NCBI GenBank assembly: GCA_002499545.1
Contig: DAME01000038.1
Coordinates: 49,997-59,782, forward strand
Direction: 5' to 3'
Length of the DNA stretch: 9,786 nucleotides
Source: Euryarchaeota archaeon UBA88
GTDB lineage: Archaea; Thermoplasmatota; Poseidoniia; Poseidoniales; Poseidoniaceae
In this document: piece by piece, positions 1 to 6,725 of the stretch
Layout of the letters: every line of letters begins with the position of its first letter
How positions within the stretch are numbered: position 1 is the stretch's first letter
The notes under the pieces: model-generated
Seen by the model: only the letters and a program-made list of their open reading frames with translations
The model's database searches: none
Told to the model about the DNA's origin: nothing
Made by a program: the position numbers and the translations under genes

Positions 1-204
1 CGGAAGGGTGAACGCATCCCTCGACGTCCACTCCCAGAATTCAACGAAGCATCTTCGTTTGTCGATGCAATACGACGTGATGGATTATTCGGCACCATCG
101 TTTCTGACAAGAATCAATATGGGCCACTGGGTATGATGTTTCTTTTGCTGGTTGCAGCAACGATCACCGGCGCTGCCGTTAAGTTAGCAGGAAGTCTGTT
201 GTGA
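1..204 (+). CDS. C-terminal fragment of unrecognised protein with a terminal membrane segment
   Basis: This is an open frame from the window edge to a TGA at 202-204 and gives the last 67 residues of a protein that begins upstream. The visible part starts with a basic, proline-containing stretch (RKGERIPRRP). A soluble segment follows, and then a hydrophobic helix at about fragment residues 43-60 (MMFLLLVAATITGAAV), ending a few residues later. A single hydrophobic helix at the extreme C terminus suggests a membrane-anchored protein or the last helix of a multi-pass one. I do not recognise the family. The next gene, another membrane protein, begins 94 bases downstream on the same strand. The frame is inferred from uninterrupted reading and the sensible hydrophobic profile. 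Confidence 0.55.
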   Translation, partial: RKGERIPRRPLPEFNEASSFVDAIRRDGLFGTIVSDKNQYGPLGMMFLLLVAATITGAAVKLAGSLL

Positions 205-298
205 ACCGGTTCTGACTGTGAACTGCATCGGTAAAATCCTCACAACCTGCCCCCACTTGTAGGGAAACATCAAACCCCTTCCTTGGCTCCAGCGTCCC

Positions 299-733
299 AT
301 GGCTGAGAAATCTGTGAACGTCGAGAGTCGAACTTCGTCGCAGGATAAGCGCTGGACTATCATGGCCGCACTGCTGGGAACCAACACTGCTGTGATGCTT
401 TTTCAGGGGATTCAGCAAGAGGCTAATCCTCAATTCATACGGGAAATTGCTCTTGCAATTATCGCCGCTTCGCTTCCGTTCCAAGGTATTTATTTCCTCA
501 TTTACACGTTTTTGCTGGAGCACAATGGAAAGTTGAGCAAAGACCGTATGGATAGACTCCATCTCGCCTCAGCAGTGTGCCAAATAATTGCATACGGTTC
601 GTTGGTTGGAGTCGGCTTAATGTGGTACAGTCAGTCAACCTATGTTGGAGCAGCGTTCGTAATCTCAACCATCTTTGCAGTGATTTTGATTCGCTCGGTC
701 ATGAATCCCGTATCATCGGATGAACTCGAGTAG
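299..733 (+). CDS. Unrecognised four-helix integral membrane protein, 144 aa
   Basis: The function is unknown and no family is recognised. The protein has a short polar N terminus (residues 1-18), then four hydrophobic segments at roughly 20-38, 49-72, 87-110 and 114-134, and a short acidic tail (SSDELE). A polar loop with several charged residues (EHNGKLSKDRMDR) lies between helices 2 and 3. No catalytic motif or metal-binding cluster is visible. The ATG at 299 is the first start in frame. No convincing Shine-Dalgarno site precedes it, so the message may be leaderless or the start may be weakly initiated. It sits between another membrane-protein fragment and purB, on the same strand as both. 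The composition is typical of a small lineage-specific archaeal membrane protein. Confidence 0.7.
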   Translation: MAEKSVNVESRTSSQDKRWTIMAALLGTNTAVMLFQGIQQEANPQFIREIALAIIAASLPFQGIYFLIYTFLLEHNGKLSKDRMDRLHLASAVCQIIAYGSLVGVGLMWYSQSTYVGAAFVISTIFAVILIRSVMNPVSSDELE

Positions 734-742
734 AAAAAATAT
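734..742 (+). promoter_or_regulatory. Possible TATA-like element for purB
   Basis: The A/T-rich run AAAAAATAT lies directly after the stop codon of the membrane protein, about 65 bases before the purB start. An archaeal TATA box here would put transcription start near position 764, leaving a leader of about 40 bases that contains the strong ribosome binding site. This is inferred from composition and spacing only. Confidence 0.3.
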
Positions 743-792
743 GGTTTTGGAATTGCACTCTTGTCCACGGCAAGGTTGATGAAGCGTGTCGT

Positions 793-801
793 AAGGAGGG
801 G
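793..801 (+). promoter_or_regulatory. Strong Shine-Dalgarno site of purB
   Basis: AAGGAGGGG is almost fully complementary to the 3' end of archaeal 16S rRNA. Its GGAGG core ends five bases before the ATG at 805. It fixes the purB start and shows that this organism uses leadered, Shine-Dalgarno-dependent initiation. Confidence 0.8.
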
Positions 802-804
802 TTC

Positions 805-2154
805 ATGTCCTTCTGCCCATTGGATTACCGGTACGGTGCTCAAGACTTCAAACGAATCTGGTCTGAAATCGGCAGACACGAACGCCAACTTGAGGTTGAG
901 CGTGCACTTATCTGGGCTCACATGCAACTTGGAAGGGTTTCGGAGGAAGATTACAACGCTGTTGCGGCGATTTCCAATCCCGATTCTGTTCGTAAAGAAA
1001 GGGTCTCTGAAATTGAAGCCGAAACACGTCACGACATAATGGCCCTCACCAAGGCCATGGCGGAAGCAGCAGGTGAAGCCGGATGGTGTATCCATTTAGG
1101 TGCTACATCCAACGATATTGTCGATACCGCAGTCGCTCTCCAACTTCGCGACAGTATCGTTCTCCTACGAGAACAACTCTGTCTGCTTATTGGCGTGTGC
1201 GCTGATGTTGCAGAGCGAGAACGAGATACCGTTATGCTCGGGCGCACACACGGCCAGGCTGCTGTACCGATTACCTTTGGACTCAAAGCGGCAGTCTGGC
1301 TCGATGAATTACGCCGTCAACTGATTCGACTCGATGAAGCCGCTCCACGTATTTCAGTCGGTAAATTCCTCGGTGCAGTCGGCACAGGTGCAGCACAGGG
1401 GGAACACGCCCGTGAATTACAGCGATTGATTTTGACTCACCTCGGATTGGGTGTGCCATTAGCCACAACCCAAGTTGTTGGAAGGGATCGCTATATTGAA
1501 TATGTTTCATGGTTAGCAAACGTCGCTGCCTCATGCGAAAAGATTCTTCAAGAAGTTCGAAATCTTCAGCGGTCAGAACTTCAAGAAGCAGGTGAAGGAT
1601 TCGACGTTGAGAAGCAAGTGGGCTCCTCTACAATGGCTCATAAAAAGAACCCAATCAAGTCTGAAAACGCCAGCGGGCTTGCCCGAATCGTCAGGGCGAT
1701 GATAATTCCAACCTACGAAAACGCACTTCTATGGCATGAACGAGACCTTGCCAATTCGAGCAGTGAACGATTCACGCTTTCTCACGGTTCTGCACTGTGT
1801 GAGGATGTCATCAGAAAAACGAGAGAAGTTCTCTCGACAATGTGGGTTGATGCTGAACGATGTATGGCCAATATCAAGGCACAGCGCGGCTTAGTGATGG
1901 CTGAAAAAGTGATGATTGACCTTGTCGACCACGGTATAGCACGCGACGAGGCTCACGAAATTCTTCGGGCAGCATCATTTGAAGCAGTTGCTAACAAGGA
2001 AGAACTGATCGATGTATGCAGCCGTACTCCTGCTATTGCAGCAGCTTTCACTGCTGAGCAATTGGAAGCAATGTTCGAACCAGCAAACCATATTGGGGTA
2101 TCTGGAGAAATTGTCGACGAGTGTGTTTTGCTGGCGCGTCAAGCTATAGAATGA
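805..2154 (+). CDS. purB: Adenylosuccinate lyase
   Basis: PurB catalyses two steps of purine synthesis in the cytosol: it releases fumarate from SAICAR to give AICAR, and from adenylosuccinate to give AMP. The 449 aa length fits the fumarase/aspartase superfamily. Visible motifs are TRHDIMA (His76), GATSNDIVD (99-107, substrate-binding Thr/Ser), GRTHGQAA (His149, matching the conserved catalytic-region histidine) and the superfamily signature GSSTMAHKKNP (273-283). The signature carries the flexible-loop Ser274/Ser275 pair that supplies the catalytic serine. The usual MPxK of this loop reads MAHK here, a mild departure that still satisfies the signature. The start is set by a strong Shine-Dalgarno site. 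The gene probably has its own promoter, and its 3' end overlaps the opposing dph6 gene by 16 bases. Assignment to purB rather than argH or fumC rests on the N-terminal CPLDYRYG and the loop sequence. Confidence 0.95.
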   Translation: MSFCPLDYRYGAQDFKRIWSEIGRHERQLEVERALIWAHMQLGRVSEEDYNAVAAISNPDSVRKERVSEIEAETRHDIMALTKAMAEAAGEAGWCIHLGATSNDIVDTAVALQLRDSIVLLREQLCLLIGVCADVAERERDTVMLGRTHGQAAVPITFGLKAAVWLDELRRQLIRLDEAAPRISVGKFLGAVGTGAAQGEHARELQRLILTHLGLGVPLATTQVVGRDRYIEYVSWLANVAASCEKILQEVRNLQRSELQEAGEGFDVEKQVGSSTMAHKKNPIKSENASGLARIVRAMIIPTYENALLWHERDLANSSSERFTLSHGSALCEDVIRKTREVLSTMWVDAERCMANIKAQRGLVMAEKVMIDLVDHGIARDEAHEILRAASFEAVANKEELIDVCSRTPAIAAAFTAEQLEAMFEPANHIGVSGEIVDECVLLARQAIE

Positions 2155-2804
2155 ACGTCGCTGATTACAAAACTCCCTCGAACACCATCCCAGTGGACTT
2201 TACCTTCCAATGAAAGTTCTCCATCGAGATGTGGTCCTGCAATGACCAGTGTCTCGTATTCCCCTCCTTCGCCGTCGACATTGAAGCGATAAGTTTGCGC
2301 AAGTTGCTTGAGTTCGCTCAGGTTGTCTCGGTTCAGAACAGTTCCAATCCAGCGCTGGTCGAGTCCTTCACAACTGACACCCGTGATGAATACCTTGAAT
2401 CCATGTTCGATCAAGCCGTCCATGTGTGCTTCGCTCGATTGGTGCCAAAGAGGAGTCCAGCACTTGATGTCGAGTCGTTCAGCCATGCGTTCAATTCTGC
2501 TTTTTTGGTAATCCGAACGCAACGCACCACTGACGACCCCGTCGATGTCGAGTTGCCGTAAGGCGTGTTCTAAATCATCGATTTCCTTTTCTTGAACACC
2601 GACTGTCGGAACTTGAATCCAGGGTATTCCAGCCAGTTGTGCTTGGTGCTCGACCAGTTCAGTGCCGGGGATTTGAAACATCCACGAATCATTACCCGTG
2701 ATTCGAACCGTTACCAAGTATGCAACCTCCCATCCACGGCACATCGCCCACCACCATGCAGCCGCAGAATCTTTGCCACCGGATGAGAGAACTGCGACCC
2801 GCAT
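2139..2804 (-). CDS. dph6: Diphthine-ammonia ligase (Dph6-type PP-loop ATPase)
   Basis: Dph6 performs the last step of diphthamide synthesis. It uses ATP and ammonia to amidate diphthine on the modified histidine of translation elongation factor 2. The protein opens immediately with the PP-loop SSGGKDS (residues 7-13), which binds the ATP phosphates. Further family hallmarks are GALRSDYQKSRIE (93-105), a TPLW segment (117-120) and EGGEYET near the C terminus (179-185). The 221 aa length matches single-domain archaeal members; the eukaryotic C-terminal extension is absent. The start places the PP-loop at the usual distance from the N terminus. The gene is divergent from psmA across a 168-base gap and convergent with purB, overlapping its last 16 bases. 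Other PP-loop ATPases are possible in principle, but the EGGE(Y/F)ET and SDYQ motifs are specific. Confidence 0.93.
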   Translation of the reverse strand: MRVAVLSSGGKDSAAAWWWAMCRGWEVAYLVTVRITGNDSWMFQIPGTELVEHQAQLAGIPWIQVPTVGVQEKEIDDLEHALRQLDIDGVVSGALRSDYQKSRIERMAERLDIKCWTPLWHQSSEAHMDGLIEHGFKVFITGVSCEGLDQRWIGTVLNRDNLSELKQLAQTYRFNVDGEGGEYETLVIAGPHLDGELSLEGKVHWDGVRGSFVISDVHSIA

Positions 2805-2972
2805 GCTTGGACCAAAGGCTGTACTTTGATGAGGTTAGGGGTTGAATGGTTTGGTGAGGGTTCAAATGGGGTGACGGTCTGGTAGAAGTAGTCGGGATTT
2901 TTGATAGGTTCATGAAAGCGGACCCTTAGCATCATAAAGTGTCGATGATTTAGCAAATTTGAGAGTGACATT
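2805..2972. promoter_or_regulatory. Divergent dph6/psmA intergenic promoter region
   Basis: These 168 bases hold no gene that I can support and must carry the promoters of both the minus-strand dph6 and the plus-strand psmA array. On the plus strand, CATAAAGT at 2933-2940 is a TATA-like element that would give a leader of about 10 bases for psmA. A weak Shine-Dalgarno-like GAGAGTGA at 2961-2968 precedes the ATG at 2973. For dph6, the complement of the T-rich run around 2898-2903 could serve as a TATA element. Positions 2830-2882 are markedly G-rich on the plus strand. The individual elements are inferred from composition and spacing. Confidence 0.5.
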
Positions 2973-3695
2973 ATGCAACCAAGCGGAAGAGGATATGACC
3001 ACGGTATTACGACATTCAGCCCTGATGGACGTTTGTTCCAAGTTGAATACGCACGAGAATCAGTCAAGCGAGGAACCACTACAGCGGGATTGAAATTCCG
3101 TGACGGTGTTGTCTTGGTCTGCGATAAGCGAATTGTCAGTCGACTCATCATCCCAGAATCAATCGAGAAGATGTTCAAAGTTGATGACCACATAGGTATC
3201 GCTACCTCAGGATTGGTTGCTGACGCACGTCAACTCGTTGCCCGAGCACGTGTCGACGCTCAAGTCAACCGAATCACCTATGCAGCGTCGGTACCAGTTG
3301 ATGTGCTGGTCAAGAAGCTCTGTGATTTTAAGCAATCATTCACTCAATACGGTGGTTCCCGTCCCTTCGGTACTGCATTGCTCATTGGCGGCGTGGATGC
3401 CAACGGAATTCATCTCTACGAGACCGACCCAAGCGGAGCATACCAATCCTATCATGCAGGCGCAATTGGCAGTGGCAGAAACACCGTGATAGAATACTTT
3501 GAATCCAACTGGAAAGAAGGCCTCACGCTCAACGCAGCAATGAAACTTGGATTGGAAGCACTTCGCAGTGCTAACGACACCGAACTTAACCGTGAAGCAG
3601 TTGAAGTCACCGTTGTTGATGGTGATGGATACCGAGTTCTGGACAGGTCAGAGGTTAACAAGCAAATCGATCGTTTGAAGCCGCTTGAAGACTGA
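2973..3695 (+). CDS. psmA: Proteasome subunit alpha
   Basis: This subunit forms the outer heptameric rings of the archaeal 20S proteasome, which gate substrate entry and dock ATPase activators such as PAN. The 240 aa protein carries the alpha-type signature near the N terminus: YDHGITTFSPDGRLFQVEYA (8-27), which contains the YD pair and the QVEYA helix H0 hallmark. SIEKM places a lysine at residue 66. Without gaps this is the position of Thermoplasma acidophilum Lys66, which binds the C-terminal HbYX motif of activators. TSGL (78-81) and TQYGGSRPFG are also typical. The N-terminal threonine nucleophile of beta subunits is absent, as expected. It is the first gene of the plus-strand array and is followed 52 bases later by sbds. 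The close resemblance to Thermoplasma-type alpha subunits agrees with a Thermoplasmatota host. Confidence 0.96.
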   Translation: MQPSGRGYDHGITTFSPDGRLFQVEYARESVKRGTTTAGLKFRDGVVLVCDKRIVSRLIIPESIEKMFKVDDHIGIATSGLVADARQLVARARVDAQVNRITYAASVPVDVLVKKLCDFKQSFTQYGGSRPFGTALLIGGVDANGIHLYETDPSGAYQSYHAGAIGSGRNTVIEYFESNWKEGLTLNAAMKLGLEALRSANDTELNREAVEVTVVDGDGYRVLDRSEVNKQIDRLKPLED

Positions 3696-3747
3696 GCAGC
3701 AACCACCTTCAAAGGCTGTCTCCTCTAACATGCACCGAGGGAGACCG

Positions 3748-4434
3748 ATGGTTAGCCTAGATGATGCAGTTTTAGCACGAATGGAAAAAGGTGGCAAGCG
3801 CTACGAAATTCTGGTTGACCCAACCATGGTTGATGATTTCAAAGAGGATCCTGAATCGATTGATTTGAATCATTTTCTAGCAATGGATGAGGTATTCCAT
3901 GATGCACGTGGTGGAGAGCGTCCCACTTCAGATGCCATTGAGTCCGTGTTTGGTACTCAAGATATTCGAACGATTTCGGTGACCATTCTTTCAAAGGGCA
4001 GCATTCAGCTCACAACAGTACAGAGAAAAGCGATGGTTGAACGAATGCGTCAACAGATTGTTCACGAGATACATACGCAGGCAGTGGACCCGAAGACGAA
4101 GAGCCCACACCCGAAAACTCGAATTGAATTAGCGCTCGAGGAATCACGGTACTCGGTGGATCCATTCAAGCGTCTTGAGGACCAAGTAAAAGACGCCATT
4201 GACAAACTCAAACCTATGATTCCACTTTCGTTTGAATCGATTCGAATGGCCTTTCGAGTTCCGGGTTCAGCTTACGGTTCTGCTTCACGAATTTTACGGC
4301 CTTACATGCAGAAAGAACAGTGGTTGGAAAACGGTTCTTGGGCCGCGGTCATCGAATGTCCTGCTGGAATGAAAGCAGACATTATCACCCAAGTTATGCG
4401 TCAATCATCCGATACTGAAGTCAAAGAATTGTAG
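3748..4434 (+). CDS. Archaeal SBDS / Sdo1 ribosome assembly factor
   Basis: This is an orthologue of the Shwachman-Bodian-Diamond syndrome protein, which acts in late maturation of the large ribosomal subunit. The 228 aa product starts MVSLDDAVLARMEKGGKRYE, followed by ILVDP, the usual archaeal N terminus. The FYSH domain spans about 1-90, a helical middle domain about 95-165, and a ferredoxin-like C-terminal domain about 165-228. The family motif HPKTRIELAL lies at 121-130. An in-frame reading extends upstream to 3685 and overlaps psmA. I chose the ATG at 3748 because homologues begin exactly there and because GAGGGAG (3737-3743) lies five bases before it. A second upstream ATG at 3730 is less likely. 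Its position between psmA and rrp4 is the classic archaeal arrangement. Confidence 0.94.
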   Translation: MVSLDDAVLARMEKGGKRYEILVDPTMVDDFKEDPESIDLNHFLAMDEVFHDARGGERPTSDAIESVFGTQDIRTISVTILSKGSIQLTTVQRKAMVERMRQQIVHEIHTQAVDPKTKSPHPKTRIELALEESRYSVDPFKRLEDQVKDAIDKLKPMIPLSFESIRMAFRVPGSAYGSASRILRPYMQKEQWLENGSWAAVIECPAGMKADIITQVMRQSSDTEVKEL

Positions 4435-4516
4435 GTTCCTTGACGGCTTGCTTACAGTCGAGCCATGGGTCGGTTTTATCATGGGTTGTCGATTCGCCAC
4501 GGATGGAGAGAAAGAA
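4435..4516 (+). promoter_or_regulatory. sbds-rrp4 spacer with rrp4 ribosome binding site and possible internal promoter
   Basis: This 82-base spacer is the largest inside the array. It contains GGAG at 4505-4508, eight bases before the ATG at 4517, which supports that start for rrp4. TTTTATC at 4474-4480 lies at a distance that would suit an archaeal TATA box driving the exosome genes from a short leader. The reading frame of rrp4 is also open back to an ATG at 4448, but that extension does not resemble Rrp4. The promoter call is weak. Confidence 0.3.
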
Positions 4517-5212
4517 ATGTCCAACGGTCAAAACGGCGCCGAGCAGCGCCTCGTGACCCCGGGAATGGCCATCGGGCCATCTGACGGGGTTCGCGTAGGA
4601 AGCGGTGCACTGGCACACAACGATACAATTATTGCTACCCGGTTAGGGTGGGTTCGAGAAATCAACAACACTGTTTCGGTCGACCCGATTAACAGTGCAT
4701 ACATGCCACGCTCCGGCGATTTAATTGTCGCTACAGTGGCTGAAGTGCGAAACAATCTCTGGTTCATGAACATCAACGGTCCATTCCAAGGTTTGCTACC
4801 AATGTCATTGGCACCCTGGAAGGTCGAGTTCGGAGCGGCACGCCAGCACATGGGCATCGGAGACGTTGTTCTTGCTCGAGTCCAAGAAGTCGATGAGTGC
4901 CACAACGTTGTTCTTACGATGAAGGGTGTTGGCCTACGAAGATTGAACCAAGGTTCAGTTCACTCAGTCCCAATTAACCACATCGACCGCCTTCGGGGTG
5001 AAGGTAATGCAATGCTTCAACGTCTTCGTGACGCTAGCGATTGCAGAATCATCATCGGTGAAAACGGCAAAGTCTGGATTGACGGAGATGCTGACGGAAT
5101 GGCATGGGCCCGTAAAGCGGTGGCTTTGGTCCAATCCTCTGGACACAAATCAACATTCGAAGCGGAATTTTCTGCTCTTGAAAAAACAACTCAAAAGAAA
5201 GGTGATGCTTAA
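4517..5212 (+). CDS. rrp4: Exosome RNA-binding cap subunit Rrp4
   Basis: Rrp4 forms the trimeric cap on the Rrp41-Rrp42 hexamer and guides RNA into the central channel. The 231 aa product shows the expected order: an N-terminal domain (about 1-62, including RLVTPGMAIG), an S1 domain (about 65-137, with GDLIVATVAEV and GDVVLARVQEV strands), and a KH domain (about 150-205) with its GxxG loop as GENG (181-184). The KH domain distinguishes it from Csl4, the alternative cap protein, which has a zinc ribbon instead and is not seen in this window. The C-terminal tail (about 210-231) is charged and probably disordered. The stop codon TAA overlaps the start of rrp41 by one base (TAATG), so the two are likely translationally coupled in equal amounts. 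Confidence 0.94.
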   Translation: MSNGQNGAEQRLVTPGMAIGPSDGVRVGSGALAHNDTIIATRLGWVREINNTVSVDPINSAYMPRSGDLIVATVAEVRNNLWFMNINGPFQGLLPMSLAPWKVEFGAARQHMGIGDVVLARVQEVDECHNVVLTMKGVGLRRLNQGSVHSVPINHIDRLRGEGNAMLQRLRDASDCRIIIGENGKVWIDGDADGMAWARKAVALVQSSGHKSTFEAEFSALEKTTQKKGDA

Positions 5213-5940
5213 TGGGCGGATACGGTGATGTACAATTATTACGCGACGACGGTCTACGACTGGACGGACGCAAGCTAGATGAAATGCGACCAGTAACAAT
5301 CGAAGCGGGTGTGCTACCTGCTGCTGATGGTTCTGCGATGGTGACCCAAGGACTCAACGTAGCAGTTGCTGCGGTGTACGGTCCAATGGAAGCACACCCA
5401 AGGAAAATTCAACGCCAAGACAGGGCTGTAATCGATGTACGATACAACATGGCTCCATTCTCGACCAGTGATCGAATTCGTCCAGGTTTCAACCGACGTT
5501 CTCGAGAGATCTCAAAAGTGACAGCCGAAGCACTAGAATCGGTTGTTTTGGTGGAGCGTTTTCCACGTTCAAAGATCCGAGTTGAAATCGAGATCCTCGC
5601 TGCCGAAGCAGGTACTCGATGTGCAGGCATTACTGCTGCTGCAGTGGCACTGGCCGATGCAGGCATTCCAATGCGTGATTTGATCGTCGGTGTTGCATCT
5701 GGAAAAGTCGAAGACATTGTCGTTCTTGACTTGGACAAAGCAGAAGATAACTACGGTCAAGCTGATTTACCCGTTGGAATTTTACCGAATACCGGTGAGA
5801 TAGCCTTCCTTCAAATGGATGGAGACCTTTCTCCGGATGAATACAATCTGGCTATGGAATACAACTTCAAAGCAGCAGCTGAAATCCATGAGATCATGGT
5901 TGATGCTCTCAAGCGACGCTATGAAGGAGGTGAGAGCTGA
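5212..5940 (+). CDS. rrp41: Exosome catalytic subunit Rrp41
   Basis: This is an RNase PH-type subunit that degrades RNA 3' to 5' with phosphate, releasing nucleoside diphosphates, within the Rrp41-Rrp42 hexameric ring. The 242 aa protein contains LRLDGRKLDEMRP near the N terminus. All of the active-site elements known from Sulfolobus Rrp41 are present: the RNA/phosphate-binding Arg95-Arg96 pair in FNRRSRE, the phosphate-binding Gly134-Thr135-Arg136 loop, and the acidic residues Asp179 and Asp185 in EDNYGQAD. It should therefore be the active subunit. The ATG shares one base with the rrp4 stop. AAAGGTGA (5198-5205) inside rrp4 serves as ribosome binding site. The downstream junction with rrp42 is the same kind of one-base overlap. 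Confidence 0.97.
   Translation: MGGYGDVQLLRDDGLRLDGRKLDEMRPVTIEAGVLPAADGSAMVTQGLNVAVAAVYGPMEAHPRKIQRQDRAVIDVRYNMAPFSTSDRIRPGFNRRSREISKVTAEALESVVLVERFPRSKIRVEIEILAAEAGTRCAGITAAAVALADAGIPMRDLIVGVASGKVEDIVVLDLDKAEDNYGQADLPVGILPNTGEIAFLQMDGDLSPDEYNLAMEYNFKAAAEIHEIMVDALKRRYEGGES
5924..5930 (+). promoter_or_regulatory. Shine-Dalgarno site of rrp42 inside rrp41
   Basis: AAGGAGG lies within the last codons of rrp41, nine bases before the overlapping ATG at 5940. It supports this start and independent or coupled initiation of rrp42, keeping the two ring subunits balanced. Confidence 0.75.
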
Positions 5941-6725
5941 TGGTCGAACTCGTTCCAACATTGCTCCGCCAAGAACTTGCACGCCTTGCTGAAGACGACC
6001 TTCGTCTCGACGGTCGTGGACGCTGGGAAGGTCGTGAAGTCACTCTTGAAACAGATTGTCTCTACAATGCCGAGGGGTCGGCAAAAGTTACCATGGGCGG
6101 AACGATTGTCTATGCTGGTGTAAAGTTCGAATTGCGAACTCCTTGGCCAGACCGTCCATCGCAAGGTTCTCTCATGTGTGGGGCTGAACTACGCCCTGTA
6201 GCTCACCGCAAGTATGAGCCTGGACCACCTTCACCTCAATCCATTGAACTTGGCCGAGTCGTCGACCGAGGGATCCGTGAATCAGGTTGCATCGATATGG
6301 AAAGCCTCTGTATCGTTCCCGGCGAGAAAGTTTGGGGTGTCATGATTGACATTCACGTTCTTTCTGACGGTGGAAATATTTTCGACGCTTGCGGACTTGC
6401 CGCAATCGCTGCCCTTCGTACTGCAATTGTCCCTGCTGAACGTTTTGACGTCGGTGAAGACTACACTCTAAAGGTGAAAGGCACCCCGATTATGGCTTCC
6501 TTCACCCGAGTCGGAGGACGCTATGTCTACGACCCATCTGAAGAAGAGGAACTCGGTGGCGATGAGCGTATTCACATCACGCTCGGAGACGAGGGTCACC
6601 TCCACTCCCTACAAAAGGGGTTAAGAGGGGTGTTCACGCCCGCCGAATTTGCAGAGATATTTGATGTGGCACATCACCGATGTGTTGAACTTCGAAAACT
6701 CGTTGCAAACCAGGAGGGGAACTGA
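5940..6725 (+). CDS. rrp42: Exosome non-catalytic ring subunit Rrp42
   Basis: Rrp42 alternates with Rrp41 in the exosome ring. It is catalytically inactive but contributes to RNA binding and to shaping the active site. The 261 aa length is longer than Rrp41, as usual. Family marks include an N-terminal LRLDGR (21-26), GRVVDRGIRES (105-115), the LSDGGNIFDA segment (141-150) and the characteristic DPSEEEE (198-204). The Gly-Thr-Arg phosphate loop and the paired catalytic aspartates of Rrp41 are not found, in line with an inactive role. The start is set by the TGATG overlap with rrp41 and by a good Shine-Dalgarno site. The stop is followed at once by the TTG start of rpl37ae with no spacer. Confidence 0.96.
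   Translation: MVELVPTLLRQELARLAEDDLRLDGRGRWEGREVTLETDCLYNAEGSAKVTMGGTIVYAGVKFELRTPWPDRPSQGSLMCGAELRPVAHRKYEPGPPSPQSIELGRVVDRGIRESGCIDMESLCIVPGEKVWGVMIDIHVLSDGGNIFDACGLAAIAALRTAIVPAERFDVGEDYTLKVKGTPIMASFTRVGGRYVYDPSEEEELGGDERIHITLGDEGHLHSLQKGLRGVFTPAEFAEIFDVAHHRCVELRKLVANQEGN
6713..6719 (+). promoter_or_regulatory. Shine-Dalgarno site that decides the TTG start of rpl37ae
   Basis: GGAGGGG lies at the 3' end of rrp42, six bases before a TTG at 6726 that directly follows the rrp42 stop. Together with the conserved MAKRT N terminus of the product, it makes the TTG the real start codon. Confidence 0.75.

Noticed and set aside
640..1095. Long minus-strand open frame opposite the membrane protein and the start of purB
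   Set aside because: It lies across two well-supported plus-strand genes, its translation has no domain-like pattern, and it is rich in Phe, Arg and Ser as expected of a shadow frame.
2855..2880. GGTTCAAAT, resembling the T-loop of a tRNA, in the dph6/psmA intergenic region
   Set aside because: The flanking bases (GAGG before, GGGG after) cannot pair into a T stem, and no acceptor, D or anticodon arms are found around it on either strand.
2711..3193. Minus-strand open frame of 160 codons spanning the dph6/psmA gap
   Set aside because: It overlaps the real dph6 on the same strand in another frame and the psmA 5' end on the opposite strand. The translation is low-complexity and unlike any family.
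3685..3747. N-terminal extension of SBDS from an ATG inside psmA
   Set aside because: Homologues start at MVSLDDAV, a Shine-Dalgarno site lies right before the ATG at 3748, and the extra 21 residues look like non-coding sequence.
4448..4516. N-terminal extension of Rrp4 from an upstream ATG
   Set aside because: The added 23 residues do not resemble Rrp4, and GGAG is well placed for the ATG at 4517.
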